A stretch of DNA of 64,000 nt from an uncultured SAR86 cluster bacterium (GTDB lineage: Bacteria; Pseudomonadota; Gammaproteobacteria; Magnimaribacterales; D2472). The stretch is from positions 1-64,000 of the forward strand of contig CACNXK010000005.1 of the NCBI GenBank assembly GCA_902624425.1. The letters run 5' to 3'. The translations under genes were made by a program, and so were the position numbers. The notes beneath the pieces are model-generated. The model saw only the letters and a list, made by a program, of their open reading frames with translations, ran no database searches and had not been told where the DNA came from. Below, piece after piece: positions 9,613-18,253 of the stretch (position 1 is the first letter of the stretch; each line of letters starts with the position of its first letter).

Positions 9613-10944
9613 AAGGAATATTGTTGCGAGCCCGAGGAATGAAACAAATCCTACGACATCAGTCACAGTAGTGACTATAACACTCCCAGCAATAGCAGGA
9701 TCCTGATTAAGTCTTCTTAAGATAATAGGTACAAATACTCCTGCAAAAACTGAGCTCAACAAATTAATTATCATTGCTGCAGCAATTAACAAAGCAAGAA
9801 GTAATTGATTAAACCAAAGATATGTAACTAAACTAATTATAAGAGATAAAACAATTCCGTTCAGTATTGATACTGCAAGCTCCCTTTTAAAAAGCCAACC
9901 AAGATTGGAGTTCGAGATTTGTTCTAAAGTAAGACCCCTTAAAACAATAGTTAAAGTTTGAGTCGCTGCAACTCCACCCATACTGGCAACTATCGGCATT
10001 AAAACTGCAAGATATACCACTTTTTCAATAGCATCCTGAAAAATATTTATGGCCAAAGCAGCAACAAATGCTGTAATAAGATTTAATCCTAACCAAATAA
10101 TTCTTCGTCTTGCGGCTCTCGCTGGAGGCGAAAAAGTATCCTCAGCAATACCAGCCATGCTCAAAAAATTTTGATCAGCATCTTCAATAATTACATCAAC
10201 TACATCATCGATTGTGATTCTCCCTATGAGCTCATTTTTATCATTAATAACTGCAGCAGAAATTAAATCATTTTGTTCAAAAAATCTTGATACTTCTTTA
10301 TCAGACTCATTTACCTTGAAAGAGTGTGGCTCGGTATCCATAACATCAGATACCTTAAGATTTGGATCAGAGGATATAATCTTAGAAACTTTAAGTTCAC
10401 CAATAAAATTATTATTTTTTGAAACAACAAATAACTTATCAGTATTTTTAGGAATGCTGCCAACTGATCTCAAATACTCAAGAACTAAATGGAGAGTTGA
10501 ATCTTTTTGAACGCTGATAATATCATTATTAAGTAAGCCACCAGCTGAATCTTCGGGATATTCCAAAACTATTTCAACTCTTTGTCTATCAATTTTAGAC
10601 ATCATTGATAAGAGCGAGCTTTTTCTTTGTTCAGGAAGGTTTTGAAGAATATCTACCATCTCATCAAGCTCAAGATTTTGAACTAAATCTAGCAATTCTT
10701 CGTTTGATATTTCGTGAAATAAATCTTGTTGTATCTCTTCACCAAGTTCACTTAAAACTTCGGCTTCATTTGATTTATCAATTATTGACCATATTACTTT
10801 TCGATGTTCTGAAGGAGTTGATTCTAAGCAATGAGCTATTTCATGTGAGTCCATTTTAGAGAGAATTTTTTGAACTTGTCCAAACTTATCCTCAGACTTT
10901 TCATTTAGAATTTCAAATATTCTTTCTTGATTGTTGGTTTCCAT
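9607..10944 (-). CDS. mgtE: Magnesium transporter MgtE
   Basis: Mg2+ channel/transporter, 445 aa. Domains in order: N-terminal MgtE superhelix (about 20-125), a pair of CBS domains (about 130-250, with DSAGGLLNNDIISVQ and VSDVMDTEPHSFKVNE), a plug helix, and five membrane helices from about 280 including PIVASMGGVAATQTLTIVLR, the conserved pore-forming segment. Cytosolic domains sense Mg2+ and close the pore. The gene is last in a minus-strand lptA-lptB-mgtE run and overlaps lptB by one base; this linkage is not functional in any obvious way. Confidence 0.96.
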   Translation of the reverse strand: METNNQERIFEILNEKSEDKFGQVQKILSKMDSHEIAHCLESTPSEHRKVIWSIIDKSNEAEVLSELGEEIQQDLFHEISNEELLDLVQNLELDEMVDILQNLPEQRKSSLLSMMSKIDRQRVEIVLEYPEDSAGGLLNNDIISVQKDSTLHLVLEYLRSVGSIPKNTDKLFVVSKNNNFIGELKVSKIISSDPNLKVSDVMDTEPHSFKVNESDKEVSRFFEQNDLISAAVINDKNELIGRITIDDVVDVIIEDADQNFLSMAGIAEDTFSPPARAARRRIIWLGLNLITAFVAALAINIFQDAIEKVVYLAVLMPIVASMGGVAATQTLTIVLRGLTLEQISNSNLGWLFKRELAVSILNGIVLSLIISLVTYLWFNQLLLALLIAAAMIINLLSSVFAGVFVPIILRRLNQDPAIAGSVIVTTVTDVVGFVSFLGLATIFLL

Positions 10945-11663
10945 TAATCAAAAACCCTACCAAAGTACTCCTCTTTAATTAAAGAACTATTGATCAGATA
11001 ATTTTTTTCGCCTTTATCAAGTATTCTTCCATCTTTTATAACTATGGAATAATCACAAATATCAATGGTTTCTCTCAGATTATGGTCAGTAATTAAGATG
11101 CTTATACCTTTCTCTGAGAGCCTCTGTAGTACATTCTTTATATCTTCAATAGCCAAAGGATCTATTCCAGCAAATGGCTCATCTAAAAGAATTAACTTAG
11201 GTTTTGAAGCCAGACATCTTGCAATTTCAACTTTTCGTCTTTGTCCGCCAGATAAAACATATCCTAATGAATCTTCAATATCCATCAAACCAAATTCTTT
11301 TAGAGTTTGTGTATAGAAACTTTTGAGTTCTTCACTGTCCAAGAAATTCTTCTCGGCAACACCTAAGATATTTGATTTTACTGAAAGATTTCTAAATACA
11401 GATGGCTCTTGTGGAAGATAGCTCATTCCAACTGCTGCTCTTGAATGAGGAGGCATCTTTGTTATCTCTTTATCTTGAAGAAAAACTTTTCCACTATCTA
11501 CTTTTATTAAGCCTAAAATTGAATAAAAGGTGGTTGTTTTTCCAGCCCCATTTGGACCCAAAAGCCCAACAATCTGACCTTTAGCTATATCAAATGAAAT
11601 ATCATCAATTATTAGATTGTTTTTAATTGATTTTGATAGATTTTTTACACTTAGAACACTCAT
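10944..11663 (-). CDS. lptB: LPS export ABC transporter ATPase LptB
   Basis: Cytoplasmic ATPase of the LptB2FGC complex that pulls lipopolysaccharide from the inner membrane. 239 aa. Walker A GPNGAGKTTT near residue 36, Q-loop LPQEPSVFR, signature LSGGQRRKVEIAR, Walker B LILLDEPFAGIDP and H-loop ITDHNLRET are all intact; the LSGGQRRK and FAGIDP forms are typical of LptB. It follows lptA by one base. The usual upstream lptC and downstream rpoN are not here. Confidence 0.97.
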   Translation of the reverse strand: MSVLSVKNLSKSIKNNLIIDDISFDIAKGQIVGLLGPNGAGKTTTFYSILGLIKVDSGKVFLQDKEITKMPPHSRAAVGMSYLPQEPSVFRNLSVKSNILGVAEKNFLDSEELKSFYTQTLKEFGLMDIEDSLGYVLSGGQRRKVEIARCLASKPKLILLDEPFAGIDPLAIEDIKNVLQRLSEKGISILITDHNLRETIDICDYSIVIKDGRILDKGEKNYLINSSLIKEEYFGRVFD

Positions 11664-11664
11664 A

Positions 11665-12078
11665 TTAGTTAATTTGAAGCTCTCCCGAACTTATGTTGAA
11701 TTTTACAAATTCACCCTTTATTCTGGATGAATCGCTCTCTAGTAAAGCATTTCCAGAAATAGTAATTTCATCTTCATTAATGATTATGATATTTGAAAAA
11801 CCTTTAAAAGAATTTTCTTCACTTATTATTTTGAATTTAACTGGAGACCCTTTAATCTTTATTTGGTCCATACCTCTATCATACTCCGCAATTTCGCCAA
11901 ATATCTCATATGAATTAGATTTAAAAATTATGTTGTTTTTGAACTCGATTTTATTCTCTTTGATTTCTATAATGTCAGAATAAATATCTATTTTTTCAGA
12001 TATATCTAAGCTCATTTCAGCACTATAAACAAAGCCAGAAACAAAAATAATAAGGCATGAAAGAAATGTCTTTTGCAT
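11665..12078 (-). CDS. lptA: LPS transport periplasmic protein LptA
   Basis: OstA/LptA-type periplasmic bridge component, 137 aa, somewhat shorter than E. coli LptA (185 aa). N-terminal signal peptide of about 19 residues with likely cleavage after VYSA. The mature part alternates short beta-strands (IEIKENKIEFKNNIIF, EIFGEIAEYDRGMDQIKIKG) as expected for a beta-jellyroll strand stacker. Directly precedes lptB, the conserved arrangement. A shorter LptA could still oligomerise to span the periplasm. Confidence 0.88.
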   Translation of the reverse strand: MQKTFLSCLIIFVSGFVYSAEMSLDISEKIDIYSDIIEIKENKIEFKNNIIFKSNSYEIFGEIAEYDRGMDQIKIKGSPVKFKIISEENSFKGFSNIIIINEDEITISGNALLESDSSRIKGEFVKFNISSGELQIN

Positions 12079-12113
12079 AAAAATTTAAAAACTAACAAGT
12101 GTATAATAATGCA

Positions 12114-12731
12114 ATGTGGCGCTTAAAAAGAAATTTATTACTCACATTCTTATTTTTATCATCCTCAATTAATGCAGACATTAATAAGAATCCTTTTGAA
12201 TTAATAGATGTTAAATCCCAAGAAATGGTTGTTGTTTTGACAAAAGAAAATGAATTATTCGTCACTAATCCAGAACTTTTCAAGGATAAGATAAAAAATA
12301 TTTTTGAACCACTAATAGATTTTAATAGAGTCAGTGCCAGCGTTATGGGTAAAAAGTATTATTTGAGTGCAACAAAAGAGGAAAGAGATCAATTTATTGA
12401 AGTTTTTAAAATCTCGCTACTTGATACTTATGCAGAAACACTTGCACAATGGGATGATGCTCAGATAATCACAGATTTCTCTTATGATGAGAAAAAAAAT
12501 AAGATAGTTAGCGTCAAACAAAACTTACTAACCACAAACAACATATATCCAATAATTTATAAGTTAAGAGAATATAAAAATGGCACCTACAAAATAGTGA
12601 ATATAATAATTAATGGAATTAATTTAGGGCAAACCTTTCATAATCAATTTCAAGCACTAGCATTTGAAAAAAATGAAAATATTGCTGAAATAATTTCTGA
12701 ATGGAAATCGGATGCTTTTATAGATGGATAA
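12114..12731 (+). CDS. mlaC: Phospholipid-binding protein MlaC
   Basis: Periplasmic shuttle of the Mla lipid-transport system (MlaC/Ttg2D family), 205 aa from ATG 12114, which gives a clean signal peptide (MWRLKRNLLLTFLFLSSSINA). A GTG at 12099 would add five residues. Family features include FEPLIDFNRVSASVMGKKYY and the Y-AETLAQW segment. It is followed by ibaG and murA exactly as in the mla-ibaG-murA block, but mlaF, mlaE, mlaD and mlaB are not upstream: the neighbour is the divergent lptA. The start is 35 bp from the lptA start. Confidence 0.9.
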   Translation: MWRLKRNLLLTFLFLSSSINADINKNPFELIDVKSQEMVVVLTKENELFVTNPELFKDKIKNIFEPLIDFNRVSASVMGKKYYLSATKEERDQFIEVFKISLLDTYAETLAQWDDAQIITDFSYDEKKNKIVSVKQNLLTTNNIYPIIYKLREYKNGTYKIVNIIINGINLGQTFHNQFQALAFEKNENIAEIISEWKSDAFIDG

Positions 12732-12954
12732 TAACCAAATTAAAGAAATAATTGGATCTTATTTGGATGATATCACTGATATTTCTGTAAGTGGTCAGGA
12801 TTGCAATTTCTCAATTAGAATTATTTCTGAGGACTTTAATAGTATGAGCGCCTTGGAGAGGCATAAAAGAATCATGAAGTTGTTTTCAGAATTACTTCAA
12901 TCAGGTGAGCTGCATGCAATAAGTTTGGATTTAAAGGCACCAAGCGAGGTTTAG
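12724..12954 (+). CDS. ibaG: BolA-family protein IbaG
   Basis: Small BolA-like protein (76 aa) that with monothiol glutaredoxins binds [2Fe-2S] clusters. The helix-turn region SALERHKRIMKLF and the C-terminal LHAISLDLKAPSE match the IbaG/YrbA subgroup, and the position between mla genes and murA is the conserved ibaG site. ATG 12724 overlaps the mlaC stop by 8 bp. The histidine in ERHK is the conserved cluster-ligand candidate of BolA proteins. Confidence 0.93.
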   Translation: MDNNQIKEIIGSYLDDITDISVSGQDCNFSIRIISEDFNSMSALERHKRIMKLFSELLQSGELHAISLDLKAPSEV

Positions 12955-14214
12955 TTGGAAAAATTATTAATAAAAGGTGGAAAAAGTCTTTCAGGAGAAA
13001 TCGACTGTTCAGGTGCTAAAAATGCTGCTTTACCTGTAATCGCTGCATCAATTCTCTCATCAGACGATATCACTCTTAAAAATCTACCTTACCTTCAGGA
13101 CATTACCACCATGTTTGAGCTTATTGGCTCGATGGGTGCAGATATTTCTCTTGATGAGAAGATGAACTTTAAACTAAACACCTCAAATCTATCAAACCTT
13201 GAGGCAAGATATGAACTTGTAAAAACTATGCGAGCATCTATCCTAGTTTTAGGATCAATGGTAGCAAAATATGGGTATGCAAAGATTGCATTGCCTGGAG
13301 GCTGCGCCATTGGTAGCCGTCCTGTAAATTATCATTTGAATGCGCTTGAAAAACTTGGAGCAGAGATATCACTTAAAAGCGGGTATATAGAAGCTAAAGC
13401 AAAAAAACTTATTGGAGCTGAAATAGAATTTGAAGGTGTAACCGTAACAGGAACAGAGAATTTGATGATGGCTGCCTCATTAGCTGAGGGAGTTACAATT
13501 CTTACAAATGTTGCCAAAGAACCTGAAATATCTGATCTCGCAGATTTTTTGAACTCAATGGGAGCTAAGATCTCAGGAGCGGGAACGGATGAAATAAGAA
13601 TTGAAGGAGTTGAAAAACTTAGCGGAACATCCTTCACGATTCCTGCGGACAGAATTGAAGCAGGAACATATCTTGTAGCAGCAGCTCTAACAAATGGAGA
13701 AATTACGATTAATAAAATAGACCCAAGTCGGATGGGCGCAATTATACAAACTCTTATGGAGGTAGGTGCTGTAATTGATTCAAATGAGAAATCTATTTCA
13801 TTGGATATGACAAAAAATAATATTAAGCCAGTAGACATAGTTACTGCTCCATTTCCTGGATTTCCCACAGATATGCAGGCGCAATTTACTGTCCTTAATT
13901 GCATGGGAAAAGGAGAATCTCATGTAAAAGAGACAATCTTTGAAAATAGATTTATGCATGTTCAAGAACTAAATAGAATGGGCACAGATATTACAATTAA
14001 TGGCACTACAGCAGTTATAAATGGAGTGAAATCTATTTCAGGTGCGCAAGTAATGGCAACTGATTTACGTGCATCAGCTAGCCTAATATTGGCTGGATTA
14101 GTCGCAAAGGGAGAAACTATAGTTGATAGAATCTATCACATTGATAGAGGTTATGAGAGGATTGAGGAGAAGCTATCTAATCTCGGTGCTGAAATAATGA
14201 GGCTTCCTAACTAG
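12955..14214 (+). CDS. murA: UDP-N-acetylglucosamine 1-carboxyvinyltransferase MurA
   Basis: Catalyses the first committed peptidoglycan step, transfer of enolpyruvate from PEP to UDP-GlcNAc in the cytoplasm. 419 aa, normal length. The active-site loop LPGGCAIGSRP carries Cys117, equivalent to the fosfomycin-reactive Cys115 of E. coli. N-terminal GAKNAALP substrate loop is present. Start is a TTG directly after the ibaG TAG stop; no other start fits the conserved N-terminus (LLIKGGKSLSGEI). The final 8 bp overlap the convergent protease gene. Confidence 0.98.
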   Translation: MEKLLIKGGKSLSGEIDCSGAKNAALPVIAASILSSDDITLKNLPYLQDITTMFELIGSMGADISLDEKMNFKLNTSNLSNLEARYELVKTMRASILVLGSMVAKYGYAKIALPGGCAIGSRPVNYHLNALEKLGAEISLKSGYIEAKAKKLIGAEIEFEGVTVTGTENLMMAASLAEGVTILTNVAKEPEISDLADFLNSMGAKISGAGTDEIRIEGVEKLSGTSFTIPADRIEAGTYLVAAALTNGEITINKIDPSRMGAIIQTLMEVGAVIDSNEKSISLDMTKNNIKPVDIVTAPFPGFPTDMQAQFTVLNCMGKGESHVKETIFENRFMHVQELNRMGTDITINGTTAVINGVKSISGAQVMATDLRASASLILAGLVAKGETIVDRIYHIDRGYERIEEKLSNLGAEIMRLPN

Positions 14215-15199
14215 AGGCAGTAGTTTTAACAAGAACCTCTTTATTGCTATCTTTGCCATATATTTCAAACAAGATCTCATCGCCTGGAAGAGTTAACTTA
14301 AGAGCATTTGTAAGATTGTTCCAGGTAGCCGGCAATTCATTTATTTTTAAAATAATATCACCTTCAGAAATAGCATTCATTTCAAGAGGATTTTTAAGAT
14401 TAGTCTTATTATCAATTTTAATAATACTCAAAGCGGGCATTAAATTATTATCTAAATTTAGTCTTATTTGCCTTACTTGGAAATCTCCTATCCACGAGTT
14501 CCTTACCTTTCCAAATTTAATAAGTTCAGAAGCAACTTGGATTACTTTCTCAGATGGAATTGCAAAACCAATACCTGAGTAGGTTCCTGTTTTAGAATAT
14601 ATACTAGAATTTATTCCAATTAAATTTCCTTTCTCATTCAGCAAAGCTCCCCCAGAATTCCCTGGATTTATAGCTGCATCGGTTTGAAGCAACTCAAGAT
14701 ATGGATTCCCATAATCTCTTCCAGTTGCACTAATAATGCCACTTGTAACCGTTTTACCAACCCCAAATGGATTACCAATTGCAAGAACTTCATCACCCAC
14801 TTTAATGTTATTTGATTCAGCTGATTCAATCGGGTTTAAATCTTCAAAGCCATTAATTTTTAATACAGCAATATCTGAATACTTATCAGCTCCTATCAAA
14901 ATTGCTTCTGTTAACTCTCCGTCGTTAAATTCAACAAAAACTGACGATGCATTATTTAAGATATGAGTATTTGTGACAATATGACCTTCTTTAGAAAATA
15001 TTACTCCAGAACCAACAGCATTTCTATTTCTATTAATTCCTCTATTACTAATAAAAATGTTAACTACTGAAGAAAGAGCTTTTTCAGCGGCAAATGATAA
15101 GTTTTCATCTGAACCTTTCTTATATCCAAACTCGAATGAAACTAAGGCAACAAATAAAGCAATTATTATGCCACTAATGATAAACTTGTAATTTCTCAT
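14207..15199 (-). CDS. DegS/AlgW-type membrane-anchored serine protease
   Basis: Trypsin-like HtrA protease, 330 aa, with one N-terminal membrane anchor (residues 6-24), a protease domain and a single C-terminal PDZ domain. Catalytic triad His79 (TNTHIL), Asp109 (YSDIAVLK) and Ser182 (NPGNSGGALL). One PDZ plus an anchor is the DegS/AlgW layout; those enzymes cut anti-sigma factor RseA/MucA in the envelope stress response. The place next to zapE and rplM-rpsI matches algW of Pseudomonas. ATG 15199 is preferred; a TTG at 15217 would extend into zapE. The substrate is not encoded in this window. Confidence 0.88.
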   Translation of the reverse strand: MRNYKFIISGIIIALFVALVSFEFGYKKGSDENLSFAAEKALSSVVNIFISNRGINRNRNAVGSGVIFSKEGHIVTNTHILNNASSVFVEFNDGELTEAILIGADKYSDIAVLKINGFEDLNPIESAESNNIKVGDEVLAIGNPFGVGKTVTSGIISATGRDYGNPYLELLQTDAAINPGNSGGALLNEKGNLIGINSSIYSKTGTYSGIGFAIPSEKVIQVASELIKFGKVRNSWIGDFQVRQIRLNLDNNLMPALSIIKIDNKTNLKNPLEMNAISEGDIILKINELPATWNNLTNALKLTLPGDEILFEIYGKDSNKEVLVKTTASS

Positions 15200-15208
15200 T
15201 TTCCAAAT

Positions 15209-16231
15209 ATGTATCAATCTATTTTAAAGAAGTTTTTAAAAGATGACATTCATTTAAATGATGAACAGCAACAATTTCTTAAAGTTATTGAAAAAAATCT
15301 CCCAAGAAAACCTTCTTTCCTAAATTATTTTAGGAAACAGTTAAAAAATGGATGTTATGTCTATGGCGATGTTGGAAGGGGCAAAACAATGATTTTAAGC
15401 TCAATTTTTAATGAAATTACAAATAAAAAACTTTCTTATCATTACATAGAATTTATGAGATTTATTCATGGAGAGCTTGAGTTATTTAAAAATACAAAAG
15501 ACCCACTATTAAAGATTGCAAAAAAAATATCTTCTAATTACGAAGTAATATTTATTGATGAATTCCAAATTGAGGATGTCTCAGACGCAATGATAGTTGG
15601 AAAGCTTTTAAATTTATTGTCGAATATGAATGTATTTTTAATGCTTACATCTAATGCAGATATCGATAGCTTGTACAAAAATGGATTGCAACGCGATAAA
15701 TTCATAAAACAGATGCAACAACTTGGGAAAAACTTTATTCTTTATGAATTTACTGGAGATAAAGACTACAGATTAAGAAATATTGATTTAAATTCCTCTC
15801 AAAATATAAAAGAAACTAACGATGAGTTAATTTTTGAGTTCATAAAGAAAAATTTTAACTTTATTGGGGATCTAAAAAAAGAATTTTTAATAAATGATAG
15901 AAAATTCTCATGTAAAGGTTCGACTAAAGATTTCATTTGGCTTTCATATAAAGATTTTTTTAAACAAAATTTAGCAATCTCTGATTTTTTAGCTATATGT
16001 AAAAACTTTGAGTGGTTTTTCATTGATGATTTTGAACAATATGATGATTACGGTAAAGATGTAATTAGAAGATTTATTGGCTTTATAGACATTGCATATA
16101 TTGAAAAAGTTAAAATAAAGTTCTTCATTAACAATGAAGATATAAGAAACCTATATAAAGGTAAGGAACTTATTTTTTTATGGGATAGGACGCTGAGCAG
16201 ATTAGAAGAAATGCGATATATTAATAAATAA
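15209..16231 (+). CDS. zapE: AFG1-family ATPase ZapE
   Basis: P-loop ATPase of the ZapE/AFG1 family, 340 aa, reported to help Z-ring constriction under stress. Walker A GDVGRGKTMI with Lys59, Walker B IFIDEFQIEDVSDAMI, and the family segment LMLTSNADIDSLYKNGLQRDKFI (about residues 145-168) are clear. The ATG lies only 9 bp from the divergent protease start, so its promoter must lie inside that gene. Precedes rplM as in many gammaproteobacteria. Confidence 0.95.
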   Translation: MYQSILKKFLKDDIHLNDEQQQFLKVIEKNLPRKPSFLNYFRKQLKNGCYVYGDVGRGKTMILSSIFNEITNKKLSYHYIEFMRFIHGELELFKNTKDPLLKIAKKISSNYEVIFIDEFQIEDVSDAMIVGKLLNLLSNMNVFLMLTSNADIDSLYKNGLQRDKFIKQMQQLGKNFILYEFTGDKDYRLRNIDLNSSQNIKETNDELIFEFIKKNFNFIGDLKKEFLINDRKFSCKGSTKDFIWLSYKDFFKQNLAISDFLAICKNFEWFFIDDFEQYDDYGKDVIRRFIGFIDIAYIEKVKIKFFINNEDIRNLYKGKELIFLWDRTLSRLEEMRYINK

Positions 16232-16248
16232 ATAAATCATAAAAATTA

Positions 16249-16277
16249 TTGATTAAATAACGCTTAACCTTTAATAT
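16249..16277 (+). promoter_or_regulatory. Candidate rplM-rpsI promoter
   Basis: TTGATT at 16249-16254 and TAATAT at 16272-16277 with a 17-bp spacer, giving a start near 16284, about 12 nt before the rplM ATG. Good consensus and the expected place for a ribosomal-protein promoter. Confidence 0.5.
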
Positions 16278-16296
16278 TCATCCACACAAAATTGAT

Positions 16297-16731
16297 ATGA
16301 AAACATTTAGTTTAAAAAATACCGAAGTTTCGAGAGATTGGGTTATTTTTGACGCCTCTGATAAGGTTCTAGGTCGTTTTGCAACGAAAATTGCTGACAA
16401 ATTAAGAGGAAAAGATAAACCTACTTTTACACCTCATGTTGATGGGGGTGATTTTGTAGTTGTAATTAATGCAGAAAAGTTAAAAGTTACTGGTAATAAA
16501 GCTGATCAAAAGAAATATTATAAGCATTCTTTGTACCCTGGAGGTTTAAAAGAAAAATCATATAAAGAGGTACTTGAAAATAATCCTGAGAGAATCATTG
16601 AAAATGCTGTGAAAGGAATGTTACCCAAAAATAAATTAGGTAAGTCAATGATAAAAAAATTAAAAGTTTATCGAGGAGCAGAGCATCCTCATCAATCACA
16701 GAATCCTAGTGAATGGAATCCTAAATTATGA
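16297..16731 (+). CDS. rplM: 50S ribosomal protein L13
   Basis: Early-assembly large-subunit protein, 144 aa, normal length. Typical segments: [38 protein letters not shown], and the C-terminal [17 protein letters not shown]. Overlaps rpsI by 4 bp, the universal rplM-rpsI pair. A candidate promoter lies just upstream. Confidence 0.98.
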   Translation: MKTFSLKNTEVSRDWVIFDASDKVLGRFATKIADKLRGKDKPTFTPHVDGGDFVVVINAEKLKVTGNKADQKKYYKHSLYPGGLKEKSYKEVLENNPERIIENAVKGMLPKNKLGKSMIKKLKVYRGAEHPHQSQNPSEWNPKL

Positions 16732-17120
16732 GCACTGAAAGATTGTATGCAACAGGAAGAAGAAAAACATCTTCTGCAAGAATTTATCTGTCACAGGGGC
16801 AGGGAGCAATAAGAGTTAACAATAAAGAATTATCAGAATATTTTGGACGACAGGTTGCTCAAATGCTTGTTAAACAACCTTTGGAGCTTTGTAATCTAGT
16901 AGATAAAGTTGATATTGATGCAAAAGTTAAGGGCGGAGGTAGTTTTGGACAAGCCGGGGCGATAAGGCATGGTATATCTAGAGCCCTCTTACTATTTGAT
17001 GAGGAATTAAGGCCACAGCTCAAAAAAGCTGGCTTTCTGACTCGAGATTCAAGAAAAGTTGAGCGGAAAAAACCTGGTCTTAAGAAGGCAAGAAAAAGCT
17101 CACAATTTTCAAAAAGATAA
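16728..17120 (+). CDS. rpsI: 30S ribosomal protein S9
   Basis: Small-subunit head protein, 130 aa. Recognised by [15 protein letters not shown] at the start, [19 protein letters not shown] in the middle and the basic C-terminal tail ending in Lys-Arg, the residue that reaches the P-site tRNA. ATG overlaps the rplM stop. No clear hairpin terminator follows; a 266-bp non-coding region leads to petA. Confidence 0.98.
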   Translation: MSTERLYATGRRKTSSARIYLSQGQGAIRVNNKELSEYFGRQVAQMLVKQPLELCNLVDKVDIDAKVKGGGSFGQAGAIRHGISRALLLFDEELRPQLKKAGFLTRDSRKVERKKPGLKKARKSSQFSKR

Positions 17121-17386
17121 AGCAATTTTTTTCTCAATATGTACTTCCATTATGTACATTTTTGTATTATATTGTGCGTACTTTATTAATATACATAAGG
17201 AAGTATATGGGTACAAATATTGAGGATTTTATTGATTTTAAAGCCTTTTCTGGTCTTTTTTTTAGCATATACTCGTTATTTGTGGTTTCAAAAATTAATC
17301 CCATGGGTACTTATTCATTTATTCGTGGGTACAAATCAATTTTTCATCACAATTTCTACCAAATTAACCAATAAAAAGTAAAAATA
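17121..17386. other. 266-bp non-coding region with GTAC repeats upstream of petABC
   Basis: The longest stretch here without a convincing protein or RNA gene. It contains six GTAC sites (17141, 17154, 17178, 17211, 17307, 17329), three of them inside TGGGTAC, and an exact 11-base direct repeat TGGGTACAAAT at 17208-17218 and 17326-17336. An imperfect inverted repeat joins 17133-17148 with 17199-17224 (CTCAATAT..TTCC against GGAAG..ATTGAG). A 70-codon TTG-started frame at 17162-17374 has no recognisable protein features. The region probably holds the petABC promoter and a regulator site. Confidence 0.5.
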
Positions 17387-18253
17387 ATGTCTGAAACTGC
17401 TGAAAAATATCTTACTCTTAGAGGTGCAAATAGCGATATCTATTTTTTTCAAAAAAGAGTTAGTGAAAGGGTTGCCAGTATTATTGGAACGAATTTTGTT
17501 AAAACCTCGTTAAAAACTAAGGTTCTAGATGAAGCAATATCAAGCAGAGATATGCTCATTAATGCTCTAAACGAGCTTGAAAACACAGATATTTCTGATA
17601 TTGGAGAACATTTTCTTAATGTCTTTGAAGATTTTGGTATTTCAGCAAAACCTTCAGATATAGATGATGAAATACCCTCTGATAGTGCTGATCAAGGCAG
17701 AAGAAAGGTGTTAATTGGTTTAACAGCAGGTTTTGCAGCGGCTGGTGTTGGTTTTGCAGCTACTCCCTTCATTACTGCCTGGAATCCCAGCGCAAGAGCT
17801 AAAGCAATTGGTTCAGCAGTTAAGGTTGATGTTTCAAAAATGATGATTGGACAACAAATACAGGTTTCTTGGAGAAAACAGCCAATTTTAATAATAAGAC
17901 ACTCTCAATCTGCTTTGTCAGGCTTAAGTGCAGTTACTTCTAAATTAGCAGACCCAAATTCTGATAATATTGATGAACCATATAAAAATATTAATTCTAC
18001 AAGATCTTTAAGTTCAGAATATTCAGTATTATCAGGTGTTTGCACCCATTTAGGTTGTTCGCCAAAATACTATCCAGAAGTAGAGCCAAAGCCCTGGGAT
18101 TCTACCTGGGCAGGTGGTTTTTTCTGTCCATGTCATGGGTCAATGTTTGATCTCGTTGGAAGAGTTTATAAGGGTGTTCCTGCCCCCACTAATTTAACAG
18201 TACCACCTCACTTTTTTGAGGGGAGTGTTTTAACAATCGGAGAAGAAGGATAA
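17387..18253 (+). CDS. petA: Ubiquinol-cytochrome c reductase Rieske iron-sulfur subunit, N-terminally extended
   Basis: [2Fe-2S] subunit of the cytochrome bc1 complex, passing electrons from ubiquinol to cytochrome c1. Ligands Cys219, His221 (CTHLGC) and Cys247, His250 (CPCHG); Cys224 and Cys249 form the usual disulfide. A Tat-type GRRKVL at Arg105-106 precedes the single membrane helix and the family ITAWNPSARAKA hinge. At 288 aa it is about 90 residues longer than usual: the twin arginines normally lie near residue 10-15. The extra N-terminus looks helical and soluble, with no cysteine, and no internal start can remove it. First gene of petABC; overlaps petB by one base. Confidence 0.95.
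   Translation: MSETAEKYLTLRGANSDIYFFQKRVSERVASIIGTNFVKTSLKTKVLDEAISSRDMLINALNELENTDISDIGEHFLNVFEDFGISAKPSDIDDEIPSDSADQGRRKVLIGLTAGFAAAGVGFAATPFITAWNPSARAKAIGSAVKVDVSKMMIGQQIQVSWRKQPILIIRHSQSALSGLSAVTSKLADPNSDNIDEPYKNINSTRSLSSEYSVLSGVCTHLGCSPKYYPEVEPKPWDSTWAGGFFCPCHGSMFDLVGRVYKGVPAPTNLTVPPHFFEGSVLTIGEEG

Noticed and set aside
13332-13904. 190-codon minus-strand frame
   Set aside because: Lies fully antisense to murA, which is unmistakable; composition is that of a shadow frame.
17162-17374. 70-codon frame between rpsI and petA
   Set aside because: TTG start, no ribosome-binding site, no recognisable protein features, and it covers the repeat-rich region that better fits regulatory DNA.
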